From Hirudinaria manillensis (Eukaryota; Annelida; Clitellata; Hirudinida; Hirudinidae): a stretch of 64,000 bases of DNA. Below the pieces are notes generated by a model. It did no database searches, was not told the origin of the DNA, and worked only from the letters and a program-made list of their open reading frames with translations. A program made the position numbers and the translations under genes. Positions within the stretch are counted from its first letter, which is position 1, and each line of letters opens with the position of its first letter. Below are positions 13,401-29,178 of this stretch, piece after piece. The DNA lies in NCBI GenBank assembly GCA_034509925.1, contig CM067530.1, positions 6,754,001 through 6,818,000 on the forward strand, given 5' to 3'.

Positions 13401-13563
13401 TAATATATTTGTTTTTATCAATCAACAGAACGAATTCCAAGTCATCGACTCCATTGTTGTCGAGAAACATAAACATGGTGCTGGCTTGTACGACTGCCAC
13501 AAGCACAAAGGCAGCCACCTCGACGCAGATTTCTTCAAGAAAGTGTTCCGACATGCACTCTGA
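10458..13563 (+). CDS. ACP7: Purple acid phosphatase D
   Basis: Exons 10458-10554, 10722-10925, 10993-11178, 11295-11320, 11570-11667, 11755-11820, 11911-12025, 12457-12573, 12676-12804, 12868-12939, 13060-13197, 13429-13563 (TGA). Product about 460 aa with a signal peptide (MLLLGVALLFF...). All metal ligands are present: GDMG, GDFAYD, GNHE, CHRP and AHEH (Gly of GHxH replaced by Ala, as in C). Exon 9 contains the left breakpoint of the 12.8-40.4 kb tandem duplication, so its last three and a half exons recur at 29.47-30.24 kb. This is the only complete phosphatase of the array touched by that event, and it remains intact. Confidence 0.9.
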
Positions 13564-13639
13564 TGAAATGACAATATAATGATAAATTTGTTCAATACTC
13601 ATATTATTTTTTTTTTCAACTTAATAAAAATATATCTCA

Positions 13640-14960
13640 ATCTAATTCGAAATATATTGCTCATTTATGGCTCATCGCAATTAACAACTTCAATCTTATT
13701 GGTAATTATTATAATTATAAGTAATTATTTGCATGAAAATTTAAGAAAACAATAAGAACTGCAAGGAGACACAAGTTCAGATTCTTAACTTATACACACA
13801 AAAAATTACCAAATTGAAGCTGAAATTAAATTGCATTACTGAGTAACATTTTCGAAAGGATCGATTTTACGGAGGGAAAAAATTGGTGTGGAGTTTGGCA
13901 ATCGTGGGTAATAGTGGATTTGATATTAAAAGGGTTAATATCAAAACCAACTATAAAACAGGGCGTGACCTACAGAAATAATTAAATCTTTTAAGCCCTT
14001 AGGGATAGGCAGATAACCTAAATAAAACATTTGCAAACATAATCCCGTGATTAATAAACTAATTAAATAATATAATATAAGCTAAATGAGTTAGATTCCC
14101 CACTGCATAATGATATCAAAGTGACGGTTATACATTTAACATCTAATTTCATCCTTCACGATATACAATATAAAATGCAACATAAGTAAGCCACACAAGG
14201 CCTTTCACAAATTATCTTGTTAGAACTTGCCAAGTACTCATTACAAATTGGTAACCACTAGAAGATATAGGAGCGAACGAATGAAATTTGATTTCATACC
14301 TCAGGAAACTCTTTTGGAGAAATGCGTACAATTTAATCAACAGAAAACGGTCTAGAAAGAACTCTACTTGCGTTAGGCTGCGATTCTAGGTTCCAATATC
14401 CCCCATGTATTTATGATCCACTTTCTTGTAACAACTGATTACGAAACTAGTCAAATAATTATTAGCGACTCTTGCATTAAACAATCAAATTAACATAACC
14501 TCCCCAAAGCCATCTCGAAGCTTGTACAGACTTGAGGAAGATTCCATCGCAGTATTAATTAAACACTCTATTTATTTACATAGTTCTCCCAGGAACCCAA
14601 ACATTTAAATATGTTTATAAACAGTCAATAACCAACAGAAATAGGACCCTAAATAGGAAAATTCAAAAGCCAAACTTAAAAATATTCTCCTTTCCTCACA
14701 TTCCATTGAGTTATCTATCAATTCTAATAAATTAAATAATAATCCCATTAAATGCCTCTTCACGATGACTTCCACTCCATGTTCAATTTCATTGGTCATC
14801 AAATGAAAATCTGAAATTCTTAACTTGTTCAAGAGAACGTAAGATCAGCAATCAAGACGTCGATAATAATTTTTATCAGAAACGCACCCGCAAACTATAA
14901 ACAAACGTAAACTTAAGCGAGACGAGACGCAAGATCCTATTAATACGTAACAAATATTTT
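13640..14960. other. Intergenic, phosphatase D to TLE copy 1
   Basis: AT-rich spacer between the 3' ends of two convergent genes. I see no gene. A 75-codon minus-strand frame at 14605-14832 is shared with the right copy only because the whole segment is a recent duplicate, and it lies beyond the TLE poly(A) signal. Confidence 0.6.
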
Positions 14961-14965
14961 GTTAA

Positions 14966-14971
14966 TTTATT
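14966..14971 (-). terminator. Poly(A) signal of TLE copy 1
   Basis: AATAAA (minus strand) about 55 nt after the TAA stop at 15026-15028. The same signal follows copy 2 at 31584-31589. Confidence 0.6.
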
Positions 14972-15025
14972 GTAGGCTTAAGAGGACGATAGATGTTTTT
15001 GCAGTGGCAACAGTCATGACGTTAG

Positions 15026-19637
<4,612 letters not shown>

Positions 19638-21452
19638 GTCGTATGGAAAGTATTTTCCTATCTCCGAGCGAATTTATAACGAAAACTAAGAAAGCAAAAC
19701 TCGAAGGTACGACAACACAAAGACAGTGCAGCAATCCGACGAGAACCGCGAACTAAAAACCAAAGACTTGAAGCGAAATGTTTGGGCTATAAAAATGTAA
19801 TGCAATTTACAAAATACCATGTGAAATATTTTTAAAATAAATTAGCATAAAGCGCGCTGATATTCGGTTTAGATAAGATCGTTAGGCGCTCATTGCTTAC
19901 CATTGTTGGTGGGCGGAGTCCGAGTTTGTTGGCGTTTTGTTCCACTTTCGTTAATTATGCAATTATGCAGGAGCGGATGTCAATCATCCGTCGGTGACCA
20001 TTAAGTCCAGCCCCTGACGGTGACCGAACTTCTTCTCATTGTCGTTAGAGTTAATAACACGAAATCGTTTGTTGTGAGAGCCTCGAAAGAGCAGTCGAAG
20101 ACTTGTTACCTCAGGGTCAGGGGTGACATCTCCCGACGGTCGTAGATAATTCTAATTGGTTGGCTAATTTGATAGGCGTCGATTGGGTTGATGGTTGAAC
20201 CGGGTTGGATCTTAATGGGCTAATTGCATTTAATAATAATAAGTCAGTCAGTCGCTTAACCATTGAAACAGGTGAAAACATGAAATTGATGCAGTTGTTC
20301 GTTAATTGAAGACACGTGACGATTTCGAATCGTTTTCAACGCTCGATTTGTTTGCACTCGAGAAGCAATGGACGGACGGACGGACGAAACCATTGAAAGC
20401 GGATTAAAATATTTCATTCGATCCAAGAACTCGACAAGGCATTGTTTATTTGAGATTCTTATAACTTATGGCTTTCTCTGCCGGATTTCAGTAGATTTAA
20501 AGCAACTCAATGGTTAAAAAGAGTATGTCGTGGGCGGTTTGGGCGTAGAAGAGAAATAATGGCAAATGATGCCAATTTATAGATTAACAGTTCAATCTGT
20601 TTCATTTCAAATGCTACTCGGCGCGTTAGCAATTTTTGACATAACGTTGTCAGTGAAGCAGCAAATCAACGATTACATAACACGCAGTTAACGCACAGTT
20701 AATGTTTAGTTAATGAATAGTCAACGTATAGTTAAGTAACAACGAATCACGTAACGAAATCTGCCAAAGAATTGTCCACGGATAAACCCGAGTCTCCCTT
20801 TTAAAATGTTTTTCCACTTCGGATTAAATAAGAATTTAACATTTTATTAACAAATAATTTCAAACAACGCATAGAAACAACATGAAATTTTTTTTGCTCG
20901 AATTCTTGACATTCATCTTGTCACGTCATGATGATCTTTATTCATATTTGTTATCATCATCGTCGTCGTCATCATCTTCACCCAACATGTTGATACTTTC
21001 ATCCCGCGACACATGAGCAAACACTGCTTTTGTAGGGGAAATCTCAAATATTCATTTAGTTTTACGGATGTTTTAAATACTTTAACAACTTTTGTAGAAT
21101 TAATGAATTAATTCATAAAAATGCAATTATTGAATGTAATTAAAAAAAGTTCAATTATCGGGACAAACACGGACGTCCACGAAAGTTTTTGCAGCTGTGT
21201 TGGTGGGGGGGGATGGAGAAGTATTTTGAAATGCTTGGGATTTAAGGTCAAGATCTGTAGTGAGGTGTGAAAATAAATTAAGTGACTAACCAAGTAAATT
21301 ACGTTTTAGTAGCTTGAACACGTTAGTAATTACATAATTCTATATAATGTATTTTTAACAATTTGTTAATAACTGATTGATAACGTCATTACTACTATTG
21401 CGTCACAAAACCAGTAATTAATCCAATGTTAATAAATAAAACAAAACAACAG
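19638..21452. other. 5' flank of TLE copy 1
   Basis: Upstream region of TLE, duplicated almost unchanged at 36,261-38,211. It should contain the TLE promoter and any non-coding first exon, but I could not place a TATA box or first exon. A short (GACG)n run occurs near 20,372. No protein gene seen. Confidence 0.5.
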
Positions 21453-23535
21453 AGATGCGTTTGGGTAAAGGGGTGTTTATGCCTTCAGTAAAGGTTTTCA
21501 TGGACGACACCACCATCGTTCTAAACAGGCAGCAGATTGTTCAAAGAGCCCTTGACAAGCTCAATGATCTACTCCAATGGTGTCGCATGGCTCTGAAGCC
21601 CGCAAAATCCCGGAGTCTTTCTCTCACAAGAGGGAGAGTTCGCAGCGACGTGTGCTTCACCGCCGGAGGACAACGCATTCCGACGGTCTCAGAAGAGCCA
21701 GTAAAGAGCTTGGGAAGAGTTTTCGACGTGTCCCTCCGCGACAAAAACCAGGAGGCAGCCACTGTGAGTAGTATGACCGACGGTCTGAGAGCGATTGCAG
21801 AATCGCCGCTACAGGGCAGATTCAAAGTCTGGCTCCTGCAGTTCGTCCTGCTACCAAGACTGCTGTGGCCATTGACATTCTACGAAATAGGCCTGCAGTC
21901 GGTAGAAGAGATGGAAAGGAAAATAAATCGGTGTACAAGGAAATGGTTCGGGTTACCGCCTTCGCTATCGTCGATCGCCCTGTACAGCAGAAGCACACGG
22001 TTGAGGCTGCCCCTCAGATCCATCGTTGAAGAATATAAAATTAGCAAAATCAGAACTCAATGGTCGCTCAACAACTCCAGTGACAGCAGGGTCCGCGATG
22101 TCATGCCGCAACTCCGCTCAGGAAGGAAATTCAGAGCCCAGGAAGAAATTGAGGAATCCGAGGCAATCCTAGCCTTCGAGGAGAAAAGAGGACCCGTGCA
22201 GGTAGACCGCCATGGAGTCGGATGGAACCATTTTCCAAGATGGTCCACAGCGAATGTGCAGACAAAAGCCGCCATGATAATCCAAGAGAGAAGGCGAGAG
22301 ATGGAGACCGAAAGGATTGCGCTGGCAGTGCAGCAAAGCCAGCAAGGACAGTGGACAACCTGGGAAGACGTCATCCAAAGATCCATCACATGGAAAGACA
22401 TTTGGAAAAGTCTCCCCTCCGCTTGGCATTCCTCATAAGGTCGGTCTACGACGTGCTCCCTTCCGGGTCCAACTTACAGAAGTGGGGGATGGTTCAAGAC
22501 GCCAGCTGCGAGCTCTGCGGAGGTGAACAGTCACTCCGGCACGTGCTTTCATCATGCCCGTACGCCCTTGCTCACGGTCGCTACACTTGGCGACATAACC
22601 AAGTCCTGCAGGTCGTGGTCGAGGCGGCTAAGACGGCATGCTCCCAGGCAAATGCCCGAGAAATCGCGGCACCAAGAAGAATGTACTTCTTAAGAGAGGG
22701 CTCAACGCAGCACCGCAAAAGGAACATGGCCCAAATGAGGGACTTGCTATCCACAGCCAAAGACTGGACAGTTGCGGCAGACCTGCAGGGAGAAAGGCAC
22801 TACCACCAGGTGATACAAGAGAGCGGCAAGCGGCCTGATCTGGTGCTGGCGTCGGCAGCAACCGATTCCGTCATTATCGTAGAGCTGACGGTCCCATGGG
22901 AGGACCGAATTGATGTCAGCAATGCTCTGAAGAGCGACCGGTATGAAGAGCTGAAGATGGATTTAGAGGGGAAAGGTTATAGCGCCCGTGTGTTACCAAT
23001 AGAAGTCGGAGCGAGAGGGCTGGTAGGCAAGTCTACATACGCCTTTCTCAGGAAGATAGGCCTTTCAAACAGGCAAACCAAACAGTTCGTCCAGAAAATA
23101 GCCGAGTCCGCAGAATCGGCTTCTCACTGGATCTGGACAACGAAGGACCGAGGGTAAGCCTCAGACACGGCGAGGCTAGTCGTCCCTGTCCACTCCACCA
23201 AAACAGGGACTCCAGTGTAAGACCAGGAAAGAGACACCCCGGACGGCATTCACACCAAAGTGATATAAGAAGTGCCGTAACGGCTACTTTGACGGTTTTT
23301 CGGACGGCGGAGCCCTCGCGGAATTTTTTGTAAAATGGCTGTGCGAGTATTGTTTGTTTGTCGGAAGTCGTTGTCTGGTTATCGGAAGAAAGTATCTGGC
23401 AGGGACATCCGCTTGATCAACGGATGCGGCCCAGCCCCCGAGAGTGTCAGGATTCAGGGCCGAAACACTCGTAGAGGGGGCCATTCCTCTGAAGATCCCT
23501 GTCAGAACGCTCGCTCAAGAGTTTCTATCAATTTC
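21453..23535 (+). mobile_element. 5'-truncated non-LTR retrotransposon with restriction-like endonuclease (R2/NeSL/HERO-type)
   Basis: Insertion in the left duplication copy only. It joins host sequence at 'aaaacaacag' (21452). Its 3' non-coding region, GC-richer than the host, runs to about 23,53x, where it merges into a (TA)n-like microsatellite. It begins just upstream of the reverse-transcriptase catalytic box, so most of the RT is missing. The right copy carries about 155 bp of host sequence at this place (38,212-about 38,366) that the left copy lacks, so the insertion replaced target DNA. Confidence 0.8.
21455..23157 (+). pseudogene. RT C-terminus, CCHC finger and RLE endonuclease (frameshifted)
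   Basis: Two overlapping frames that make one protein. Frame 1 (21455-22438) opens with the RT box FMDDTTIV, then thumb-like sequence. Frame 2 continues from about 22,405 to 23157 with a CCHC zinc knuckle (CELCGGEQSLRHVLSSCP) and the endonuclease signature RPD...ELTVPWE plus a downstream Lys/Tyr block (KSDRYEEL). A single-nucleotide indel near 22,400-22,415 explains the switch. With the missing 5' part, the copy is dead. Domain order RT-CCHC-RLE is diagnostic of the site-specific early-branching LINE groups; which clade I cannot decide. Confidence 0.82.
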
Positions 23536-23539
23536 TATC

Positions 23540-24330
23540 AATATATATATGTATATGTATATATATGTGTATATATATGTGTATATATATTTAAATTACG
23601 TGGTTGTTTCTGTTCTCTATGTTTGGTATTCCCCATTTCCTTTATTTATCTCAGTTTTGAACAGCACTAAAAGAAAGTAAATCCAAAGCGGAATGATCGT
23701 AATTAGCCTGCATAGCTTCCATAATTAGTCGAATTTTGTGTGGTTAATTTGCCATCTTGAAACGTTGGTCCTTCATTAATTTCAATTATATTCAATAATA
23801 TTCAATTAATATTCTCTTCGTCCGACAATCACGATTGATTTTCAACTCAAAATGTTTCAATTACTAATTAATTTTTTAATTAATCGCAGGAAATAAATTG
23901 CAAAAGAAATATTTTGTTTTAACACGAAATGAAGGAGAATTTCAAGTCGCAAATATACCCGATGATGGTTTCATTGGAACCAATTTTCAAGTTTTCTTAG
24001 CTTTTTCAATAGGTTTTGCTTCGTTCTTGAATTTTTGATTCTATTTTTTTGCAGATATTTTCAAGGTTTTATTATTAAAACTTATTTTACAAAATTTTTA
24101 AATTAATTCAAGATTTAAACGAGTTTAAAAAATAAAACAAGTCTTCACTGAAATCATGTTTTTAATGACCTCCTAGCGATTAAAATGTAATTACAAGATA
24201 CACCTGGGGATTAAAAAGTAATTTTCAAAACATTTCTAGCGATAAACAAATTAACCGTTTTCTGAGTCATCTAACTTATCAGTTTCAATAATAGGATTTC
24301 TCTTCTACCTAAAATTGAAAACAAATTTAA
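23540..24330. other. Non-coding host DNA between retroelement and EP exon 3
   Basis: AT-rich, starting with an alternating TATATGTG microsatellite. Matches 38,370-39,130 in the right copy. No gene recognised. Confidence 0.5.
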
Positions 24331-24334
24331 TTAA

Positions 24335-25433
24335 TTAATTTAATTCATTAAAAAACAATTTTAATTTTAAACGCGAACAAGTCCAAGAAATTCCGACCCT
24401 GAAGGGCAATCTGTCCGATCGCAGCACGGAGCGAAATTGTTTGTTGGGACGGAGGACGTCCCTCTTCTCCTCTGGCGATGAATCGATGTTCCTCCGTTCT
24501 TGCGACCTCTTACCGTTACCTGAATTTCAAGTAAACGCTGGCGAATCGCAGTCTCGAGGCCGTGGCTTCCTTTCAAGTTCGGACGGTAATTAAAACTCTT
24601 TTCGACGATAAGGAAGCATTCGATGCTCGACAACGTCTTACATCACTTGCGCAGAAGAAAATAGATTGAAAAATGTTCACGATAAAGACTTCATTTGAAT
24701 ATGAAAGAACATGCCCAAGTCTTTTTCCCGCCCGCCCGGGTTTTTTTTTTGGCGGCAAAAATGCATGTAGGAATGAAAGGAATGAATTTAAATGAAACTA
24801 AGACGTTCAATTCACATTTTTGAAGCCACTCAAGTAAAAGAGAGACTTATAACTGCTTTGTCTTCAATACGCGCTTTCAAATGAAATTCTTGAGTAGTTG
24901 TAAGCAATAACAATTTCACTGAAGATGCAATGAAGAAGAAGATGATGACGATGGCATTGATGATGATGATGATGATGTTGGTGGTGGGGGTAATGGTGGC
25001 GATTGCAGGACGATTATGGAAGCGTGGAATTTTAAATTCCAATTCGTTCGTGCATTTCAGATGAATTGTTGACAAAATGAACCATTTCGATGATGTCCTA
25101 TTGGGACTACTCCCCAAATTGACTCTCGAAAGATATCTAATTGCCTCTTTTAGGATCAAACTCAGTTCCGCTTCTGAGATCCGTTAGTATGAGGTCATTG
25201 AAGAGGTAAGAGGTTCGATTTGAAGCTGATGGCGTGATTGACTGGAAGAGGGCCAGATGCTACTCCATACATCACTAACAACACCTGCAGCATCACTACA
25301 GGTGCGAAAGACTTTTATTCAAAACGAATTTTCTTCTATTGTGCGGAGAGGAAAAAAAAACACGCACCCGAGAAAAACATTTCAAACTCACCTCCGAGAC
25401 ACGCGTGTATGGCCCACTCCCCGGTGCATTTCG
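24335..25433 (-). pseudogene. Headless copy of the GGNG excitatory-peptide gene (exons 2-3 only)
   Basis: Exon 2 (25392-25433, 42 nt) and exon 3 (24335-24519) are, as far as I can read, identical in coding sequence to those at 40184-40225 and 39141-39325. They include the peptide core WAIHACLGGNGKR. The signal-peptide exon and promoter lie outside the duplicated segment, because the breakpoint falls in intron 1. In addition, a LINE sits 54 bp upstream of exon 2. Without a start codon or signal peptide it cannot make the secreted hormone unless a new first exon was recruited. Confidence 0.82.
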
Positions 25434-25595
25434 CTGTGGATCGTAAATTATTTAATTAATTAACAACAATAATAATTGTTTTTATTTTTTATTTATTTAT
25501 TTATTTCTCAACAAATTGAAGGGTCATCCAATGACCACTAACACAAATTTGAATAAGTACAGCAGATTGTGCGTAAATAAAGTGCAGAAGCAAGC

Positions 25596-28451
25596 TTAAA
25601 TTGATAGGTATTTGTTAAAGTCAGTAGTCGAGATGCAAGATTTAAATCGGGAAAAGGTTGAGGAGTTTATTATATCAAGGGGTAAGGAGTTCCAGGGCTT
25701 GATGATCCGGTTGGTGAAAAAGTTCTGCCTGTGACTGGTGAGACACTTCTCTTGGCGTAGACGAAGGGGATGACCACGGGTTCTGGAAGCTAGAAATGTA
25801 GGGAACTCTGGAATCTTGCATATAGTATGGCCGTGGATTATTTTGTAGCATAGGCATAAGTCACAGATGAGGCGACGATGTTCGAGTGTTTTGAGTCCGA
25901 GTTGTTTTAGTCTGTTAGGGTAGGGCAGAGCTCTGAGACCAGGAATCATTCTTGTGAAATATTTTTGCACCTTTTCTATTTTCGTTTTAAGCTGTTTGGT
26001 GTGTGGGTTCCATATTGGGGAGCAGTATTCGAGAATCGGCCGGACGAAGGAGCAGTATGCTTTGGTTAAAATGTTTTTGTTCCTGGTGCGAAAGCATTTG
26101 GAAATCAAACGTAACCTCACAAATGCTTTGTGGACAATATTGCTGATGTGTGCCTTGTAAGTAAGTTTGTCGTCGATGAGGACTCCGAGATCCCGGGTAG
26201 TTTCTAATAGAGGTACTGTTTGTGATGAAATTGTATAATGTCTGGGTGGAGTCCTGGTACGAGCTGACCTGACAGAGATTTGGATGCATTTCTCCGGAGC
26301 AAGCTGTAGTTGCCACCTGTTGCTCCATGACACCAACTTATTAATAGCAGACTGCAGGGAGGAACTTTGAGTGAGTGGTGATGCTGAGTACAGTTTGATA
26401 TCGTCAGCAAATAGTTTTGATTTGACGTAGTTATCGTTAAGCGTATCGGTAACATCATTAATGTATATTAGGAAAAGTGTAGGTCCAAGCACACTCCCCT
26501 GAGGCACGCCACTAATCACGTCCATTTCATTGGAAAGGTGGCCATTAATTTTTACTGCCTGGGTTCGGTTGGATAAGAAAGCTTCAAGCCATAAAAGTAG
26601 ATTGCCTGAGATGCCATAGGCCTGAAGTTTAGATAGTAGCTTTAGGTGAGACACCGAGTCGAAGGCTTTTCTAAAGTCAAAGTATATTATGTCTGTTCCC
26701 TGGTTCATTGATGCCGACCAATCATATGTACATTCAATCAGGTTGGAGCACGTAGATCTGGAATTTAAAAAGCCATGCTGTTCAGGTGATATGAGGTTGT
26801 TAGCTTGAAGGTAGTTTAAGATGTCTTTGTTGATCATCCGTTCCATTGCTCGACAGCAGGAGGATGTGAGCGATATTGGTCGGTAGTTACCAGGATCAGA
26901 AGTGGCCCCTTTTTTGTGTACGGGGGTTACATGGGCAGATCTCCAATCAAGGGGTAATTCGTGCATATTGAAGGAGAAGTTGAAGATATGGGAGAGTGGC
27001 AAACAGAGACCAGCAGCGCAGTTTCTGAGGAGAGTGTTAGTGATTCCATCCGGACCAGATGAGAGGGACGGTTTGAGCTTGCGGAGTGTCTGGTATGTGC
27101 GATCAGGAGTGAACATTAATTGATCAATTTTTTTGCTGGTGCGTGGAGACATAGTATGGCATATTCCATCATCGATTGTGAAAACACTGCAAAAGTATCT
27201 ATTGAAAATATTTGCTATTTTATCTGGATCTGATGTGTAGAGTCCATCTTGGGCTTTTAACTCTTGCACTGGGTTATGTGCTGAAAGTTTGCTGTTGATG
27301 AAGCGGTAAAACTGTCCTAAATTGCCGGTCAGTGCCAGCCTGATTTCCTGGATTTCGTGGTGTTCATCTATGACTTTCTTGAGTTTTTTGGAGAAAGCGT
27401 TGAAAATAATTTTGTCTTCGCTTCTTTTGCTTTGATGCCACTTGCGAAAGGCTTTAAGCTTTAGTTTTTGAGCCTTTAGAATGAAACTGGGGTAGGAAGG
27501 CTTGAGTGATTTTATAGTGGTGCCGAGTTTGACACGTTCGGGAGCGATGCTATTGATGCCGTTGCTAACAATATCTGTAAACACTCTCCAACAGTCATCA
27601 ACAGAGAAGCAGTATTGGAACAACTCATTCCAATTTATGTTGCAAAGGTAGCTGTCTAGATTTTCATAGGCTGATTTAGTTAAGTGTCTGTATCTCAGGT
27701 TATGAATTGTGACTGGTTGGGTTGGAAGATTCACTTTGAAGACAATGGTGTTATGGTCGCTCTGGGAGATTCGTGGCATTATCCTGATGTCTGATATGAA
27801 ACATGAATCGTTGGAGAAGAGCAGGTCTAAGATGTTAGATTGTCGCGTTGGTGACTGGACAAATTGGTGAAGTCCCATCTCGTCAAATAGGTTGATAAAT
27901 GTATTATAGATTTCATTGTTGGGGTGGGAGTGGTTTTGCCAGTTGACACACGGAAGGTTGAAATCTCCCATGACGCATACCAGTCCAGTACTCCTGCACA
28001 GATAGTCCAAACAGTGGACACTTCTTTTGGCATACTCAACGGAATTTGAATTGAACCCGGTTGGTCTGTAATAGGTAATAACTCGGCAAGTTGAACAACA
28101 CGTAAGAATATCAACACAAACGATTTCAATGGATTTGTACTCCAATGGTATGGGTATTTGTCTAACTTTAAGATTTTTCTTTACAAGTAGAGCAACACCT
28201 CCACCCCGAGAGCCCCTGTCGCAACGAAAAGCCTGGTATTCTTTTAACAGAAATAAGCCATCGGGTTCGCTGTCCAACCAAGTTTCAACCAAACCAAAAA
28301 CCTCTAGGTTGTGGCTTTTCAAAAACAAAGATAGTTCTTCTCTTTTGCTGATTAGGCTTCTGATATTTGTGGAGGCCCATGATTTTGGTTCATTTCCGAA
28401 AGGGCTGAGAGGTTGGTTGTGTCTCGGTTGCGGATGCCTTTGTTGAGCCAC
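25596..28451 (-). CDS. LINE ORF2: APE-type endonuclease and reverse transcriptase
   Basis: 951 aa without a stop. The N-terminal third is an exonuclease-endonuclease-phosphatase domain: Asn in TNIRSL near residue 29, catalytic Glu in GLVETWLD near 57, MGDFNLP, and the SDHN box near 245. The RT domain spans roughly residues 480-740: GPDGI, NYRPISLTS, FDFRKAFDSVSH, GVPQGSVLGP and the catalytic FADDIKLY. The C-terminal region resembles the conserved tail of CR1/jockey-type elements. It overlaps ORF1 by 62 nt in another frame, so translation probably needs re-initiation or termination-reinitiation. All motifs expected for activity are present. Not a host gene. Confidence 0.92.
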   Translation of the reverse strand: MAQQRHPQPRHNQPLSPFGNEPKSWASTNIRSLISKREELSLFLKSHNLEVFGLVETWLDSEPDGLFLLKEYQAFRCDRGSRGGGVALLVKKNLKVRQIPIPLEYKSIEIVCVDILTCCSTCRVITYYRPTGFNSNSVEYAKRSVHCLDYLCRSTGLVCVMGDFNLPCVNWQNHSHPNNEIYNTFINLFDEMGLHQFVQSPTRQSNILDLLFSNDSCFISDIRIMPRISQSDHNTIVFKVNLPTQPVTIHNLRYRHLTKSAYENLDSYLCNINWNELFQYCFSVDDCWRVFTDIVSNGINSIAPERVKLGTTIKSLKPSYPSFILKAQKLKLKAFRKWHQSKRSEDKIIFNAFSKKLKKVIDEHHEIQEIRLALTGNLGQFYRFINSKLSAHNPVQELKAQDGLYTSDPDKIANIFNRYFCSVFTIDDGICHTMSPRTSKKIDQLMFTPDRTYQTLRKLKPSLSSGPDGITNTLLRNCAAGLCLPLSHIFNFSFNMHELPLDWRSAHVTPVHKKGATSDPGNYRPISLTSSCCRAMERMINKDILNYLQANNLISPEQHGFLNSRSTCSNLIECTYDWSASMNQGTDIIYFDFRKAFDSVSHLKLLSKLQAYGISGNLLLWLEAFLSNRTQAVKINGHLSNEMDVISGVPQGSVLGPTLFLIYINDVTDTLNDNYVKSKLFADDIKLYSASPLTQSSSLQSAINKLVSWSNRWQLQLAPEKCIQISVRSARTRTPPRHYTISSQTVPLLETTRDLGVLIDDKLTYKAHISNIVHKAFVRLRLISKCFRTRNKNILTKAYCSFVRPILEYCSPIWNPHTKQLKTKIEKVQKYFTRMIPGLRALPYPNRLKQLGLKTLEHRRLICDLCLCYKIIHGHTICKIPEFPTFLASRTRGHPLRLRQEKCLTSHRQNFFTNRIIKPWNSLPLDIINSSTFSRFKSCISTTDFNKYLSI

Positions 28452-29178
28452 TCTGAGCGGTTTTCAGTCTTCTCTGGCATCTTTTCTGGTAGGCCGCTTC
28501 AGCTTCGCTGGGCGTCAAGTCATAGTTCATGAATACTTTTCTGACGGCAGCATCTTGGGAAATTCTGAGAATTCTAGAAGACGAGATCAAGTCTCTTACT
28601 GCCTCAGAGTTCGAGAGAGTGATACAGAGCTTAGTATTAGTAGGATCTTTCCCAAAACGACGTATATTTGTGATGGCAGGCTTCACAGTGAGATTCTGCT
28701 CGATGAAGTTATGTACAAGTTTGGTATCGTCGAGTGTTGGTTGAGCTGGTAAGCCGGAAACAATAACATTTGTTGAGCGCCTGCTCTTCTCAACTCTTTC
28801 TTTTTCGGCGTTCCACAAGACATTCTTGATCTCTGTCAAATCCACGCTGGGGGCACGAGTTACAAATGACTGTTCGAGAGTCTCCATCCTGGTCAGAAAC
28901 GTTTTAGTCATCTCATTCAGAGCTTCAGTCAACGTTTTGGTTATTTGCGACATCATGACCTGAATTGTTGTTGAAAATGCCTCCAACATCTTATTCATAT
29001 TGGTGTTCATTTGGCCAATTGCATTCGTCATGTGCTCCCCCAGCTGTTTTGTCAGGAGGTTCGAATTTTCATTCGCTTGTTTCATAACAGCGTTCAAAAT
29101 CATTTCGAGGCTATCCGGCGTTAGCGACCTCGCCATTTCAAACAAATTTACCGAATTAGTGTATTTCAGTGAGTACAA
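28390..29178 (-). CDS. LINE ORF1: coiled-coil RNA-binding protein
   Basis: 262 aa open frame 5' of ORF2. The first half is a heptad-like coiled coil (NLLTKQLGEHMTNAIGQMNT, then repeated hydrophobic spacing), expected to trimerise. The second half resembles the RRM plus C-terminal domain of ORF1p (NVIVSGLP, FIEQNL, IRRFGKD, ISQDAAVRKVFMNYDLTPSE). The C-terminus is rich in Ser/Thr/Gln. A second in-frame ATG (MARSLTP) at 29136 is an equally good start. It would bind element RNA and act as a chaperone. Confidence 0.85.
   Translation of the reverse strand: MYSLKYTNSVNLFEMARSLTPDSLEMILNAVMKQANENSNLLTKQLGEHMTNAIGQMNTNMNKMLEAFSTTIQVMMSQITKTLTEALNEMTKTFLTRMETLEQSFVTRAPSVDLTEIKNVLWNAEKERVEKSRRSTNVIVSGLPAQPTLDDTKLVHNFIEQNLTVKPAITNIRRFGKDPTNTKLCITLSNSEAVRDLISSSRILRISQDAAVRKVFMNYDLTPSEAEAAYQKRCQRRLKTAQSGSTKASATETQPTSQPFRK

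Noticed and set aside
14605-14832. 75-codon minus ORF repeated at 31217-31444
   Set aside because: Conserved only as part of the tandem duplicate, beyond the TLE poly(A) signal, no family resemblance.
24830-25159. 105-109 codon minus ORFs here and at 39634-39951
   Set aside because: They lie in the EP intron 2, end in repeat-encoded tracts, and are shared only because of the recent duplication.
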